From: Chamaelirium japonicum
Taxonomy: Eukaryota > Streptophyta > Magnoliopsida > Liliales > Melanthiaceae
DNA length: 64,000 bases
Direction: 5' to 3'
Assembly: GCA_947650365.1 (NCBI GenBank)
Contig: OX393549.1
Location: 87,981,703 to 88,045,702, forward strand
Made by a program: the position numbers and the translations under genes. Positions within the stretch are counted from its first letter, which is position 1. Every line of letters begins with the position of its first letter. Under the pieces are notes generated by a model that did no database searches, was not told where the DNA came from, and worked only from the letters and a program-made list of their open reading frames with translations. Below, piece after piece: positions 37,245 to 47,260 of the stretch.

Positions 37245-39388
37245 GACCACGGGAGCTGCAGCGGCAGTGGCAGGGTCGGCCAGGGCTGCAGCGGCTGGGC
37301 ATGAAGCCAGCGGCGTGCGGCGCGCAGAGCTGGGTGCCGGTGCGAGCAGTTGGCTGTGGCTCTTGCTTGTAGAGAAGACCTTCGCTATGGTTTCGATCAT
37401 CTTCTTCGTTGCGGACCTCTTTTGCTCCAAAGATTGCACGGACGTCGAAGGTAGCCGCTGTACGGAGTTCGAGTGTGGCACGAAGGCGGCTGGAGTGCGA
37501 GGACGGCCACGGTGCATCTCGGCGGAGGACTATTGCCCCTTCTTCGGTGTGGGAGTGCAATGGCGAGGCCGATTGTCGCATCCGAGGTCGATGACGCCGG
37601 CGTAACGAGAGAAGAAGGCGGAGTTGTCGTGGTCGAAAGCGCCGCAAAGAGAGGAGGTGGAGTCGTCGCGGGTCAGGTATGGCGACTCTAACTCCTTTTT
37701 TTTTTTTTTTTTCTTCTCTTTCTTTTCTTTTTTTCTTTTTTTCTTTTTCCTTTTCTTTCCTTTCTTTTCTTTCCTTTTTCTTTTCCTTCCTTTTCTTTTT
37801 CTTTCTTTTCTTTTTTTTTTCTTCTTCTGGTTCTGGTACGCGGGGGCAACGGCAGCAGCGGCTCGGTGCTGCGGTGGCGGCGACGGCCCGGGCGCAGGTC
37901 AGAGGTCGCGGCACGCGCGAAGGGACCCTGGCGCGGGGCGCGAGCGGCGGTGGCTGCGGCACGCGCGGAGTGGCCCTGGCGCGGGGCGGCTGGGGTGTCG
38001 CGGTGGCGGGCCCGGGCGCGGGTGGTGCGAGGCCAGAGGCCGGGGCGGCGACGGTTTGGTCGGGCGCGGCGGCCAGCGGAGGTGGCGCGGAGGTGGAGTC
38101 GGGCCGGCGTCCCCGAGTCGGGCGGCGAAGGAGGGGGGCTGCAGGCCCCCCCTTTTTCTTTCTCTCTTTTTTTTTTTTTTTTTTTTTGTGTGTGTCGGGT
38201 GCTGATTGGAGAGGGAGCGCGGTGCAGGCTGCTGCTGCCCTCTTCTTTTTTTTTTTTTTTTTCTTTCTTTCTTTCTTTTTCTTTCCTTCTTCTTTTGGTC
38301 CGCGAAGGCGGCAGGTGGCGCGGCTGTCGGAGCAGGCAGCGGCGGCGACGGCCCACAGCGCTAGCTGCAGTATGCGCGGCGCGGGGGCCGGGAGCGAGTG
38401 GCGCGGAGGCCCGGCGCGGTCGCAGAAGCAACGAGGGCGGCCGCCGGTGCGACTCTGAGTCGGGCGGGCCCCGATTGGGTCAGAGGTGGAACGCAGTGGC
38501 AATGGCGGTGCGATTCCGAGTCGGCCGGGCGTGGGGCGCAGCTGCGGCTCGGCGCGCGGGGTTGAGTGTAGGCGGCATGGGTACGTGGCGCAGACGACGG
38601 GCGTGTGGAGCGGCGCCGGCGCGGCATAGGCGGGCGGTGGCCAGGCTTCAAGCTGCGCGAGTGGTGTGCGGCGCTTGAAGACGAAGGCTTCCGTCGGCTT
38701 GGAGACGAAGGCTTCTTCGATGCTTGGAGACCGTCGGCGGAAGAGTGTTGCCCGGGGTTGCACGAGACTTGCTCCGTCTTCCCGGTGTCGCCTCTTTCGT
38801 CGGCGGCGGTGGCGGCGGCGATGGTGCGCGTCGCTTGAAGACGAAGGCCTCCGTCGGCTTGGAGACGAAGGTTTCTTCGATGCTCGGAGACCGTCGGCGG
38901 AAGAGTGCTGCCTGGGGTTGCACGAGACTTGCTCCGTCTTCCCAGTGTCGCCTCTTTCGTCGATGGCGGCGGCGAAGGTGCGCGGAGCTTGAAGACGAAG
39001 GCTTCCGTCGGCTTGGAGACGAAGGCTTCTTCGATGCTTGGAGACCGTTGGCGGAAGAGTGCTGCCTGGGGTTGCACGAGACTTGCTCCGTCTTCCCGGT
39101 GTCGCCTCTTTCGTCGACGGCGGCGGCGATGGTGCGCGGCGCTTGAAGACGAAGGCTTCCGTCGGCTTGGAGACGAAGGCTCCTTTGGAGGCTTGAAGAC
39201 GAAGGATTCTTTGACGGCTCGCGAAGGTGCGCGGAGCTTGGAGCCGAAAGATTCTTCAGCGGAGTGTTATCGTCTTCTTGGTGCGGGAGCATAATGACGA
39301 CGGCACGGCGAAAAGACGAAGCCGAGTGTGGTGGCGATCGCCTGGTGCGAGGATGAGTCGGAGGCGTTGAAGGCCAAGGAAGGTGGCT

Positions 39389-39422
<34 letters not shown>

Positions 39423-40377
39423 GAATTGACTTTACCTCTCGATCGGTCTTGCGCTTTTCATATCCTTGCAAGATTCGTCCCCCTGAGTACCTTCCGAAGG
39501 CTGGCTAGATTATTGATGAGGTCAACCGCGGGTTTAGAGTTACTAGCGAGGTTGCACCTTTCTGGTAGCAATGTCAGCTTGAAGGATACCGAGAAGGGCG
39601 TTCTGAAGAGGATGACGAGGCCACGAGCATCAACAAGGAGTAGACTGCTTTGGTTGTCTTTTGCTTGTCGATCTTGACCTTGATGACAGCTCCAGTGGTT
39701 CTTTTGGTTGTGGAGGTCACGAAGGCTGCGGTTGTTGTTTATGCGTCCGCCATTCTTCGGGTTGCTGCTTTTGACTTCAGTGGCAGTTTCCATCCTTCAG
39801 GTGGGCCTGAGCTTTTGCATGAGCCCGGTGGATTTCAAGGCAACGACTCTTTTTCTGCGGAGCAGATGCGCACCTTCTTTGGAGGGTGGCGAGCTTCATT
39901 GCTTACGACCGTCTTCGCTGGAGGACGCTTTCTTGGGCTTAGTTGCGACTCTGGAGTTGCAGCGCGTGTAAGCTGCGGAGGGCGAGCCACTTCGGCGCCT
40001 TAAGGACTTCGACTTGCTACTCGTGCGTCGCTTTAGAAGCTGGAGTTCCATTTGGGGAAAGCTCGAGCGACCGAGAAGATGTCTGGAGCAGAGCTTGCGA
40101 AGCAGCGTGCATAGCTGACGACGCGTCGGAAGCTGACGGTTTTTTTTACCTCTGGAGTTGCAGCGCGTGTAAGCTGCGGAGGGCGAGCTGCTTTGACGCC
40201 TCAAGGACTGTGACTTTCTTGTCATCTTTTGGTTTGCTGACTGGACTTGTGGATTTGCACTTGTTCTTCTCTGGGCTGGCCTTCTCGGACGACGTTTGGG
40301 ATGTTTCTTTTGTATGGACTGAACCTTTGTAGGTTGCCTACGTACCCTACTGAGAGGGATCAAGTCGCACGTAGTTC

Positions 40378-40426
<49 letters not shown>

Positions 40427-40447
40427 GGCAAGGGGGGTAACCTTGCG
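36721..40447 (-). repeat. Non-coding 3' region of the gypsy element: tandem modules and poly(A) tracts
   Basis: A module containing ACGAGACTTGCTCCGTCTTC occurs five times (about 36914, 37027, 38762, 38922 and 39076), the last three as a tandem set of about 155-160 bp units. Plus-strand T runs, i.e. A runs in element orientation, lie at about 37210-37243, 37697-37712, 38168-38187, 38247-38262, 39391-39420 and 40380-40425, several extended by (TTTC)n. GC-rich stretches between them give long but meaningless Arg/Lys- or Ala-rich frames. Tat-lineage elements are known to carry long non-coding and tandemly repeated DNA between the coding region and the 3' LTR. Confidence 0.75.
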
Positions 40448-43400
40448 TTAGGCAAAGTACCTTTTGAGGGACTTGCCACTGGTAGGCAGAGTCGCCACTG
40501 GTTCGCAGCTGTCGCCCACCTTCTTCGCTTCAATATAGTTGGAAGTGAAGATCTTCTTGACTGGAGTTTTGACGATTGCTGGAGTTTGACTGGAGTCGAT
40601 GCCCCGGCAATTTGGAAGGATTTGTTCGCCGCTTTTGCAGAGACGAGCTTGAGTCTTTGTCAGGCGATGTGGTATTGCAGCTGAGGGTAGTGATCCCATG
40701 TGTGCCATGCTTTCTTTGCTGCGGCTGGATTTGAACATTGACTCGGTGGAGTTTTGCCCCCGAGTGTTTTCTGACTTGATTGCAAGTTGCTCAGAGCTGG
40801 TGCGCTCGGAAGACTCGGTTGAGCTCGAGATGTGCAACAGACCACGTAACGGTAGTGTCATCTCTTGCAACGTGCTGAAGTTGGCCCCGAAGAATGATAA
40901 CGCTGGTTCCTTTGCTGGAGGGGAAGGCGATCGTCCTGGTTTGCGAAGCCATTGAGGTATGAGCCGCAGGACTGAAGCAACTTGAGCAGGCAACGGAATG
41001 CATCGCATCGAGCTTGATTTGAAGTTGATGTGAATTTTCCGTCTTGGTGCTGGCGCTTCTTTGTCTTTGTGTGCTGTCTGGATGGAGGATGTCACTAGTT
41101 TTGCAAGTGGAGAGCTTTTGTCCATCGCAGCTGTTTTGACTTCCTGGACTTGTGGAGCTTTTGCTGGAGGAGCTTCTGCAACGAAGTCTTTGGCCTCGTA
41201 AAACTTGGCATCAGCAAGGTGTGCTTTAGCCTTGTTGAACAGCTTGCCGTTGGCGGCGATGCTTCTCCCCATGCTTTCGATGTTAATGCTGCTTTCTTCA
41301 TCGTCTTTCCGGAGCACTTGGTGAACTTCTATTATTCTGCAGGAGATCTTAAAGTTTTGACCAGCTTCAAGGAAGCAAATAGGAAAGAACTTCTGGAGTG
41401 TCACTGGCTCTAGAGAGCTTTGCTGGAGGAGATTTTTCAGATTTGCTGGTGGTACTTTGGACGTCTTTCTTCCTGGAGCTTCATTCTTTTCCTTGAAGGA
41501 CTTTCTTCTGAGGAGTTTTCTTGTCGCCCGATCTTTCTCATGGTTAGCTAGGCGTGCTATCCTGTAGCTTGATCGTCGTGGCCTTCTCCTTCGAGGCGCC
41601 ATAGCCCATGTGTTAAGATCTTCCTCGCCAAGGTGAAGAACTGGTGTTGCGACTGAAGGCTCTTCCTTGATCAGAAGGACTTGCACTTCTAGAGACGGTA
41701 CCAATTCATCTTCTGATCCCCAGCTGGTTGGCTTGATTTCTTTATTTGGAATCGAAGGAGGCCTGGAGTAGAGGACATAATAGTCAATTTTGCCCGATGG
41801 TTGGCCTAGCAGGTTGACTTCGGGGCTTCTTTGTTCGTCTCTAGCTTTGAGCAGGTGCCGGGACGTAGCTTTGTTTGGAAGAGGGAGTGCTTGCATGAGA
41901 GACGGTTGCCCCCAAGACAGTAAGGATTTGGCCCTAGGCACTGAAGAAGTATGCCGTCGTCGTCTTCTTGGACTGCCCCCTTTCTTTGAGTCATCAACGG
42001 TGGACTGCCCCCCTTCTGCGAGGACCGACGGGGCATCTTGCAATTCGTCGTCCGAAGTAGAAGTATCACCGTTGTCGGGATTCGTAATGGAGATATGATT
42101 GACGGCAGCCATGGGTGGGTGGGTGGGTGTTGAGACGAAGTCCTCGATTGGCATCCCCAGACGATTGAACGCCGACTTCTTCTTTGATTGTTTGACTGGC
42201 CCGAGCCTCTCGAACACGGATGTGTGTTTTCGATTCGACCAGTCTTTACCACCTCTGGTTTGCTTCCGGAACAAGGCTTGGCATCGAGCCCGTCGTCGTC
42301 TTCTCCTGCTGTCTGGATGGCTGAGGTAGGTAGAGCGTGCATCGGAGATTGTCGATTTTTCGGCTGCTTCATCTGCCATCCTCGCCTCGATGTAGTTCGA
42401 GGTGAAGTTCTTCTTCGCTGCGGTTCTGATGACCAACGGAGCTTGACTGGAGCCGATGCCTCGGCGGTTCGGGGGAATTTGCTCTCCGTTTTGAAACAGC
42501 CGAGCTTGAGTTCTCGTCATCCCATGCGGAGTTGCTGCTGGTGGGAGTGTGCCCATGGCGCTTTCCTCGTTGTAGCCGGCTCTGAACAGCAACTTGGCAG
42601 CATTTTGCCCCCAACTCCCTTCCGGTTTGAATCTGAGTTGCTCGAGGTCTGCTGATTCGACAGGTCTACTTGGGTCCGGAGCTTGCGTCAGACTAGGTAG
42701 TGGCACCGTCATTTCTTGCAGAGTGATGACGTTGGCCTGAGATAACGACGGGGCCAGCTTCCTTGTCGGAGTAGAAGGCGATCGCTCGGATTTACGGAGC
42801 CACTGCGGCGCGAGGCGCAGGATAGGTGCCGTTTGGACTGGCAAAGGGGTATGTTGCATTGCTCTTGGCTCGAAGCTGATGCGCATCCTTTGCCCAGGTT
42901 TCGGCGTTCCTTGGACCTTGAGTCTTGCCCCTTCAGAGGGTGGCGCCGAATTTACTGGAAGAGGAGTCTTGTCCTGCTTCACTTCTTCAATCTTTTGGGC
43001 TCGAGGAGCTTTAGCTGGCAGAACTTCCGCGACCAGGCCCTTTGCTTGGTAGAACTTAGCGTCGGCCAGGTGTGCCTCGGCCTCGTTGAATGGCTTGTTG
43101 TCCGCAACTATGCACCTCTCCATGCCTACTTCGTAGTATTTGAGGCACTGGTGCCAGGTGGAGACCACGATGCCGTTCTCATGCAGCCATGGTCTTTCCA
43201 ACAGGAGGCGATATGACGTCTGGCAATCGATGATGTGGAAGAGGACCGTTGTATCCAGCGGGCCGATGGAAAGCTTCAAACGAATGATTCCGACGATGGA
43301 CTGTCCGCCCTGGTTGAAGCCTTGAATGATCAATTGAATTGGTGAGAGCTGGTCGTCGGTGATGCCGAGTTGCCGCATTGTCTGGATGGGCAGGATGTTG

Positions 43401-46400
43401 ACGGTAGAGCCACAGTCCAACAAGATTCGGTTCACTGGCTTCTCCTTGATGTATCCCGAGACGTAAAGAGGCCGGTTGTGCAATCGCGCCCCGAGTTGCA
43501 GGTCCTCATCTGAAAAGGTTATCGTCGCATCACACGAGGCCATAGCTTTGCGTCTTTGATCATCCTTCCTCTTCCTTTTGTAGCTATCTGGATCGGCCAA
43601 GGCCGCCGCCATTGCTAGGCGAGCCTTCTTCGGAAGATGCAAAGCTTCTACGAGAGGCATATGCAAGATCGCTTCGTCGTGAGCCGCGGTGCCCCCATCG
43701 TTGGAGTCGTCCCCCTCATCGGTGGAGTCGCCTTCTTCAGAAGTTTCGCCTTCGTTCTTTCCTTCCGATACTTCATGGACTTCGACCATGCAACAAGACA
43801 CCTTGACGTGCTGGTCCACTGGGAGGAAGTGATCCGGGAAGAACTCTTGCAACGTTGTCGGCTCTGGAAGACTCTGCTGAAGGATATCGTCTTGGCTTGC
43901 TGGCGGCACTTTGAACGCCTTCCTCCCTGGAGCCTTGCCTTTCTTCTTGTAGGTCCTCCGCTTGGTGAATCCCCTCATCACACGGTCTTGTTTAAGCTTC
44001 TTTTCTTGCCACGGCTTTCGCCGCCGCGGTAGCATGATCCATGCTTCTTCGTCGGTGGATTCCCCTTCGCTAGGATGATGGTCGACAGAAGCAACTGGTT
44101 CCCTCGAAGGCACTTGTTCTTCCTGAGCCTCTACTGGCTCGTCTTCCGATCCCCAGCCGGTGGGCTTGATTTCGTCGATTGGAATGGACAGAGGCCTTGA
44201 GTAGAGGACGTAATAGTCGAACTTCCCCGAAGGCTGGCCCAGCAGACCGACTTCCGGATCTCCCTGCTCGTATCTTTTCTGGAGAGCGTATTGGGACGTA
44301 GCTTGACTGGAAGGGACTTGCTCTTCTCGAGGCTCTACTGGCGCGTCTTCCGATTCCCAGCCGGTGGGCTTGATTTCGTTGACCAAAACGGACGAAGGCT
44401 TTGAGTAGAGGACGTAGTAGTCGAACTTGCCCGAAGGCTGGCCCAGCAAACCGACTTCTGGATCTCCTTGCTCGTATCTCCTTTGGAGCGTTCGTTGGGA
44501 TGCAGTATTGCTTGGAAGAGGTGCTGGCATGAGCGATGATTGCCCCCTGGGCAGCGGTGTTTCCTCCTCGGTGAGCGCAGGAGTATGTTGACGTCGCTTT
44601 GAGACTTTCGGCTGGGAAGTTGACTTAGCGATTGGAGCTTGACGATTGATGCGCAATTTGGGCATGCTTCGCCGAGCAGCGACGAGTACTGGCGAGAAGG
44701 AGCCGAAGGTGATGGACGTCATGTTGGCCGTAGCAACCTCCCCGGAGTCGATCTCTATCTTCCCTTGCTTAGCGAGCGCCATGATTCTTTCCTTGAAGAC
44801 GAAGCATCTTTCGATGGGATGACTCACCACCTGGTGGTATTTGCAGAAGAGAGGGTCGTCGACACGATGCATCTGCTCGGGCCTCTTTGAAGGAGGGAGC
44901 TCTATCATCTTCTCTTGCAGCAGCTGGTCGAACATGGAGGAGACTTCCGAGTCTGGGAAAGGGTACTCCTTGGCTTCGAGCTCCTCGAGAGTCATCCTTT
45001 GTCTTAGCGGCGGAGGCGGTGGTATGGCGACTCCCTTCTTCTGATCTGGTTTGCCACCGATCTTGAGCGGCTTGGAGGTTGAAGCGACGTCAGCAACATT
45101 GACTTGTTTCAGTTTCGTTGCCGGTGGCTTGTCCTTCTTCTCTATCTTCAAGAAGTCCTTGTTCTTCAAGTCCCCGCGGTTTGCTAGGCTGAGTTCCATG
45201 TCATGAGCCCGAGTTGCGAGTTCTTCGAAAGACCGAGGCTTGATACCTTTGAGGATGTAGAGCAGACCCCAGTGCATGCCTTGGGTGCACATCTCGATGG
45301 CCGAGTCTTCAGACAAGCGGTCTCGTGAATTCAGCGCGAGGTTCCTCCACCTGTCGATGTAGTCGATCACTGGCTCATCTTTCCTTTGCTTGACGGCGGT
45401 GAGTTCGGTCATACTGACTGTACGTCTGGTGCTGTAGAAGCGATTGAGGAACTCCCTTTCCATCTGGTCCCAGCTGTCGATGGTCCCTGCAGGAAGATCA
45501 ACGTACCAGTCGAACGCGTTGCCTTTGAGGGTGCGAACGAATTGCTTCACCATCTCGTCGCCATATGTGCCGGCATTATTGCAGGTCTCGATGAAGTGGG
45601 CGACGTGCTGTCTCGGATTTCCCTTTCCATCGAAGTGCTGAAACTTTGGCGGCTGGAATCCGACTGGGAAGCGTAGCTGCTGGATCCTCGTAGTGTAGGG
45701 CTTCGAGTATGCCGCCGTGATCGGAGGAAGGCTACTGCCGTGGGATCGCATCATGTCGGCTATCAATGCTTGGACTTGCTGAGCACTCATCGCAGCCGCT
45801 GCCGGAGGTTGTGTGGCCACCGAGGCTGGCATTGGGGAGACGACTTCCACTGGGATGGGAGCCGAAGAGAGCCCTGGAGTAACTGCTTGAATCGTCGAAA
45901 CAACCTCTGTAGGAGCGGGAGTTGAAGACGGAACTGGAGCGGCTACTGGAGAAGCGACGGGTTGGCCGACTGGTGCAGCGTCCTTTGCGCTTAGCTTTTG
46001 GAGCAGAGTGTTGATATGACGATCCTTCTCCTCCATTAGCCGAGTAATCTGCGCCATGTGCTCGTTCATCTGCATGACTTGGAGCTGAAGAGCGGACGGA
46101 GGATGGTGACGGAGAACGTCTCGGTGTTGCATGTTCGCATCCTCGCCATCATCATCGGAGACGTAGTTACGCCGACTTGCTTCTGGCTGATGATTGATGT
46201 TTGCCCCCTGCAGAGGAGGTGCAACGTCTGCTGGAGAACCCGAACGGGTTCGGGGTTGGGGCTGGTCCTCCCCAAACTTCTGGACATGGGCTCCAGGATC
46301 GAGGCTCGTTTCTTCATGCACCAGGGCCTCGTCGGCGCTTTGGCGAGCATCTTCGGTAGTAGCTTCTGGCACGAAGACGTCCGCAAGAGTCCGAGTACGC

Positions 46401-46528
46401 CGAGTGTAGACGTGCACCATTGGAGGAGCATCACCCTCCGGATTTACTGGATCACCGTGTCGGAGTAGAGGAGACTCGGCGATTGGTGAGAGGCTTGGAG
46501 CAAACGCATCGTTGTTTGTTCCGGCCAT
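40448..46528 (-). CDS. Gag-protease polyprotein of the Tat-like element
   Basis: One uninterrupted frame of 2026 aa from the first ATG (MAGTNND). Residues about 300-430 match plant Ty3-gypsy gag (HFIETCNNAGTYGDEMVKQF, then FLNRFYSTRRT and a CTQGMHWGLLYILKGIKP segment). A CKYHQVVSHPIERC motif near residue 560 is a noncanonical zinc-finger-like element seen in Tat relatives. A retropepsin-type protease lies near residue 1030 (ILLDCGSTVNILP, later YRLLLERPWLHENG). Phrase GQPSGK(F/I)DYYVLYS occurs three times (about 703, 770, 1580), and the region after the protease (about 1150-1400) recurs at about 1770-2000, so a large part of the C-terminus is a diverged duplicate. Much longer than a usual gag-protease. 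No polymerase domains follow. Confidence 0.85.
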   Translation of the reverse strand: MAGTNNDAFAPSLSPIAESPLLRHGDPVNPEGDAPPMVHVYTRRTRTLADVFVPEATTEDARQSADEALVHEETSLDPGAHVQKFGEDQPQPRTRSGSPADVAPPLQGANINHQPEASRRNYVSDDDGEDANMQHRDVLRHHPPSALQLQVMQMNEHMAQITRLMEEKDRHINTLLQKLSAKDAAPVGQPVASPVAAPVPSSTPAPTEVVSTIQAVTPGLSSAPIPVEVVSPMPASVATQPPAAAAMSAQQVQALIADMMRSHGSSLPPITAAYSKPYTTRIQQLRFPVGFQPPKFQHFDGKGNPRQHVAHFIETCNNAGTYGDEMVKQFVRTLKGNAFDWYVDLPAGTIDSWDQMEREFLNRFYSTRRTVSMTELTAVKQRKDEPVIDYIDRWRNLALNSRDRLSEDSAIEMCTQGMHWGLLYILKGIKPRSFEELATRAHDMELSLANRGDLKNKDFLKIEKKDKPPATKLKQVNVADVASTSKPLKIGGKPDQKKGVAIPPPPPLRQRMTLEELEAKEYPFPDSEVSSMFDQLLQEKMIELPPSKRPEQMHRVDDPLFCKYHQVVSHPIERCFVFKERIMALAKQGKIEIDSGEVATANMTSITFGSFSPVLVAARRSMPKLRINRQAPIAKSTSQPKVSKRRQHTPALTEEETPLPRGQSSLMPAPLPSNTASQRTLQRRYEQGDPEVGLLGQPSGKFDYYVLYSKPSSVLVNEIKPTGWESEDAPVEPREEQVPSSQATSQYALQKRYEQGDPEVGLLGQPSGKFDYYVLYSRPLSIPIDEIKPTGWGSEDEPVEAQEEQVPSREPVASVDHHPSEGESTDEEAWIMLPRRRKPWQEKKLKQDRVMRGFTKRRTYKKKGKAPGRKAFKVPPASQDDILQQSLPEPTTLQEFFPDHFLPVDQHVKVSCCMVEVHEVSEGKNEGETSEEGDSTDEGDDSNDGGTAAHDEAILHMPLVEALHLPKKARLAMAAALADPDSYKRKRKDDQRRKAMASCDATITFSDEDLQLGARLHNRPLYVSGYIKEKPVNRILLDCGSTVNILPIQTMRQLGITDDQLSPIQLIIQGFNQGGQSIVGIIRLKLSIGPLDTTVLFHIIDCQTSYRLLLERPWLHENGIVVSTWHQCLKYYEVGMERCIVADNKPFNEAEAHLADAKFYQAKGLVAEVLPAKAPRAQKIEEVKQDKTPLPVNSAPPSEGARLKVQGTPKPGQRMRISFEPRAMQHTPLPVQTAPILRLAPQWLRKSERSPSTPTRKLAPSLSQANVITLQEMTVPLPSLTQAPDPSRPVESADLEQLRFKPEGSWGQNAAKLLFRAGYNEESAMGTLPPAATPHGMTRTQARLFQNGEQIPPNRRGIGSSQAPLVIRTAAKKNFTSNYIEARMADEAAEKSTISDARSTYLSHPDSRRRRRRARCQALFRKQTRGGKDWSNRKHTSVFERLGPVKQSKKKSAFNRLGMPIEDFVSTPTHPPMAAVNHISITNPDNGDTSTSDDELQDAPSVLAEGGQSTVDDSKKGGSPRRRRRHTSSVPRAKSLLSWGQPSLMQALPLPNKATSRHLLKARDEQRSPEVNLLGQPSGKIDYYVLYSRPPSIPNKEIKPTSWGSEDELVPSLEVQVLLIKEEPSVATPVLHLGEEDLNTWAMAPRRRRPRRSSYRIARLANHEKDRATRKLLRRKSFKEKNEAPGRKTSKVPPANLKNLLQQSSLEPVTLQKFFPICFLEAGQNFKISCRIIEVHQVLRKDDEESSINIESMGRSIAANGKLFNKAKAHLADAKFYEAKDFVAEAPPAKAPQVQEVKTAAMDKSSPLAKLVTSSIQTAHKDKEAPAPRRKIHINFKSSSMRCIPLPAQVASVLRLIPQWLRKPGRSPSPPAKEPALSFFGANFSTLQEMTLPLRGLLHISSSTESSERTSSEQLAIKSENTRGQNSTESMFKSSRSKESMAHMGSLPSAAIPHRLTKTQARLCKSGEQILPNCRGIDSSQTPAIVKTPVKKIFTSNYIEAKKVGDSCEPVATLPTSGKSLKRYFA

Positions 46529-46575
46529 TGCAAACTTCAAGCAGCTTCTTCAACCGTACGGATGAAAGGAGAAGA

Positions 46576-46594
46576 GGTCCCACCGGGCGTGCCA
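46576..46594 (-). other. Primer binding site
   Basis: The minus strand reads TGGCACGCCCGGTGGGACC, beginning six bases inside the 5' LTR. A TGG start complements a tRNA 3' CCA end; this string is familiar from plant Tat-lineage elements. Confidence 0.8.
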
Positions 46595-47260
46595 GAAATC
46601 TGTGGACGCGGAAAAAAGCGCAGGTCGTCTTTATTGCGAATCACACGAGATTACAATTGTGGCCGGGACCCGGGTTGCTCGGGTGTAGCGAGTCCGGGTT
46701 GCGGCGAGTTTTGATCAGGGGATTGTGGGAAAGATCTTCTGGGGGATCCCTTTGATCCGCGTCTCCACGTGGTGTTCGTGCGAGAGCTCTGAAGGGGCTG
46801 CCCAGGACAGGGGTTTTACAGGGAGAGGGTTTTGGAGAGGCTAAGGAATGTCCACCGTTGCTTTGTCCCTTCCGTGCTTCGCGCTTTCTCGGCTACGGGG
46901 TTTTCGGCTTTGTTCCTCGGTCTTCGCGTCTTCCTCGTTCCTTGCTTGACCTCGGTGTCCTTGATCGTCGGTTCGCGGCGTCGATCTAGCTTTTGGCGTT
47001 GGCTTTGGCTTTGGCTTTTTGGCTTTGGCTTTGCTCCGGCGTGGCTCTGGCTTTTGCTTTGCTTCGGCGCTTGCACTTGGACGTAGCTGGGAGAGACTTG
47101 CGATGCTTTCGTTCTTCCGGACTTCGCGTCGTATCGGCTAGAACGTGCGGTGCTTTTGCTCGTGGCCGGCGTAGTCGCTTGGCTTTGGCACTTGCGTTGC
47201 TTTGGCGCGGGCTTTACTGGGGCTTTGCTTTGGCTTCTTGCGTTGGCTTTAGCTTTGGCG

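Noticed and set aside
36835-38763. 642-aa minus-strand frame and several overlapping plus-strand frames
   Set aside because: Composition is dominated by poly-Lys/Glu or poly-Phe from A/T runs and by GC-rich Ala/Arg/Pro text; no domain order or motif of any protein family. It is the non-coding repeat region of the gypsy element.
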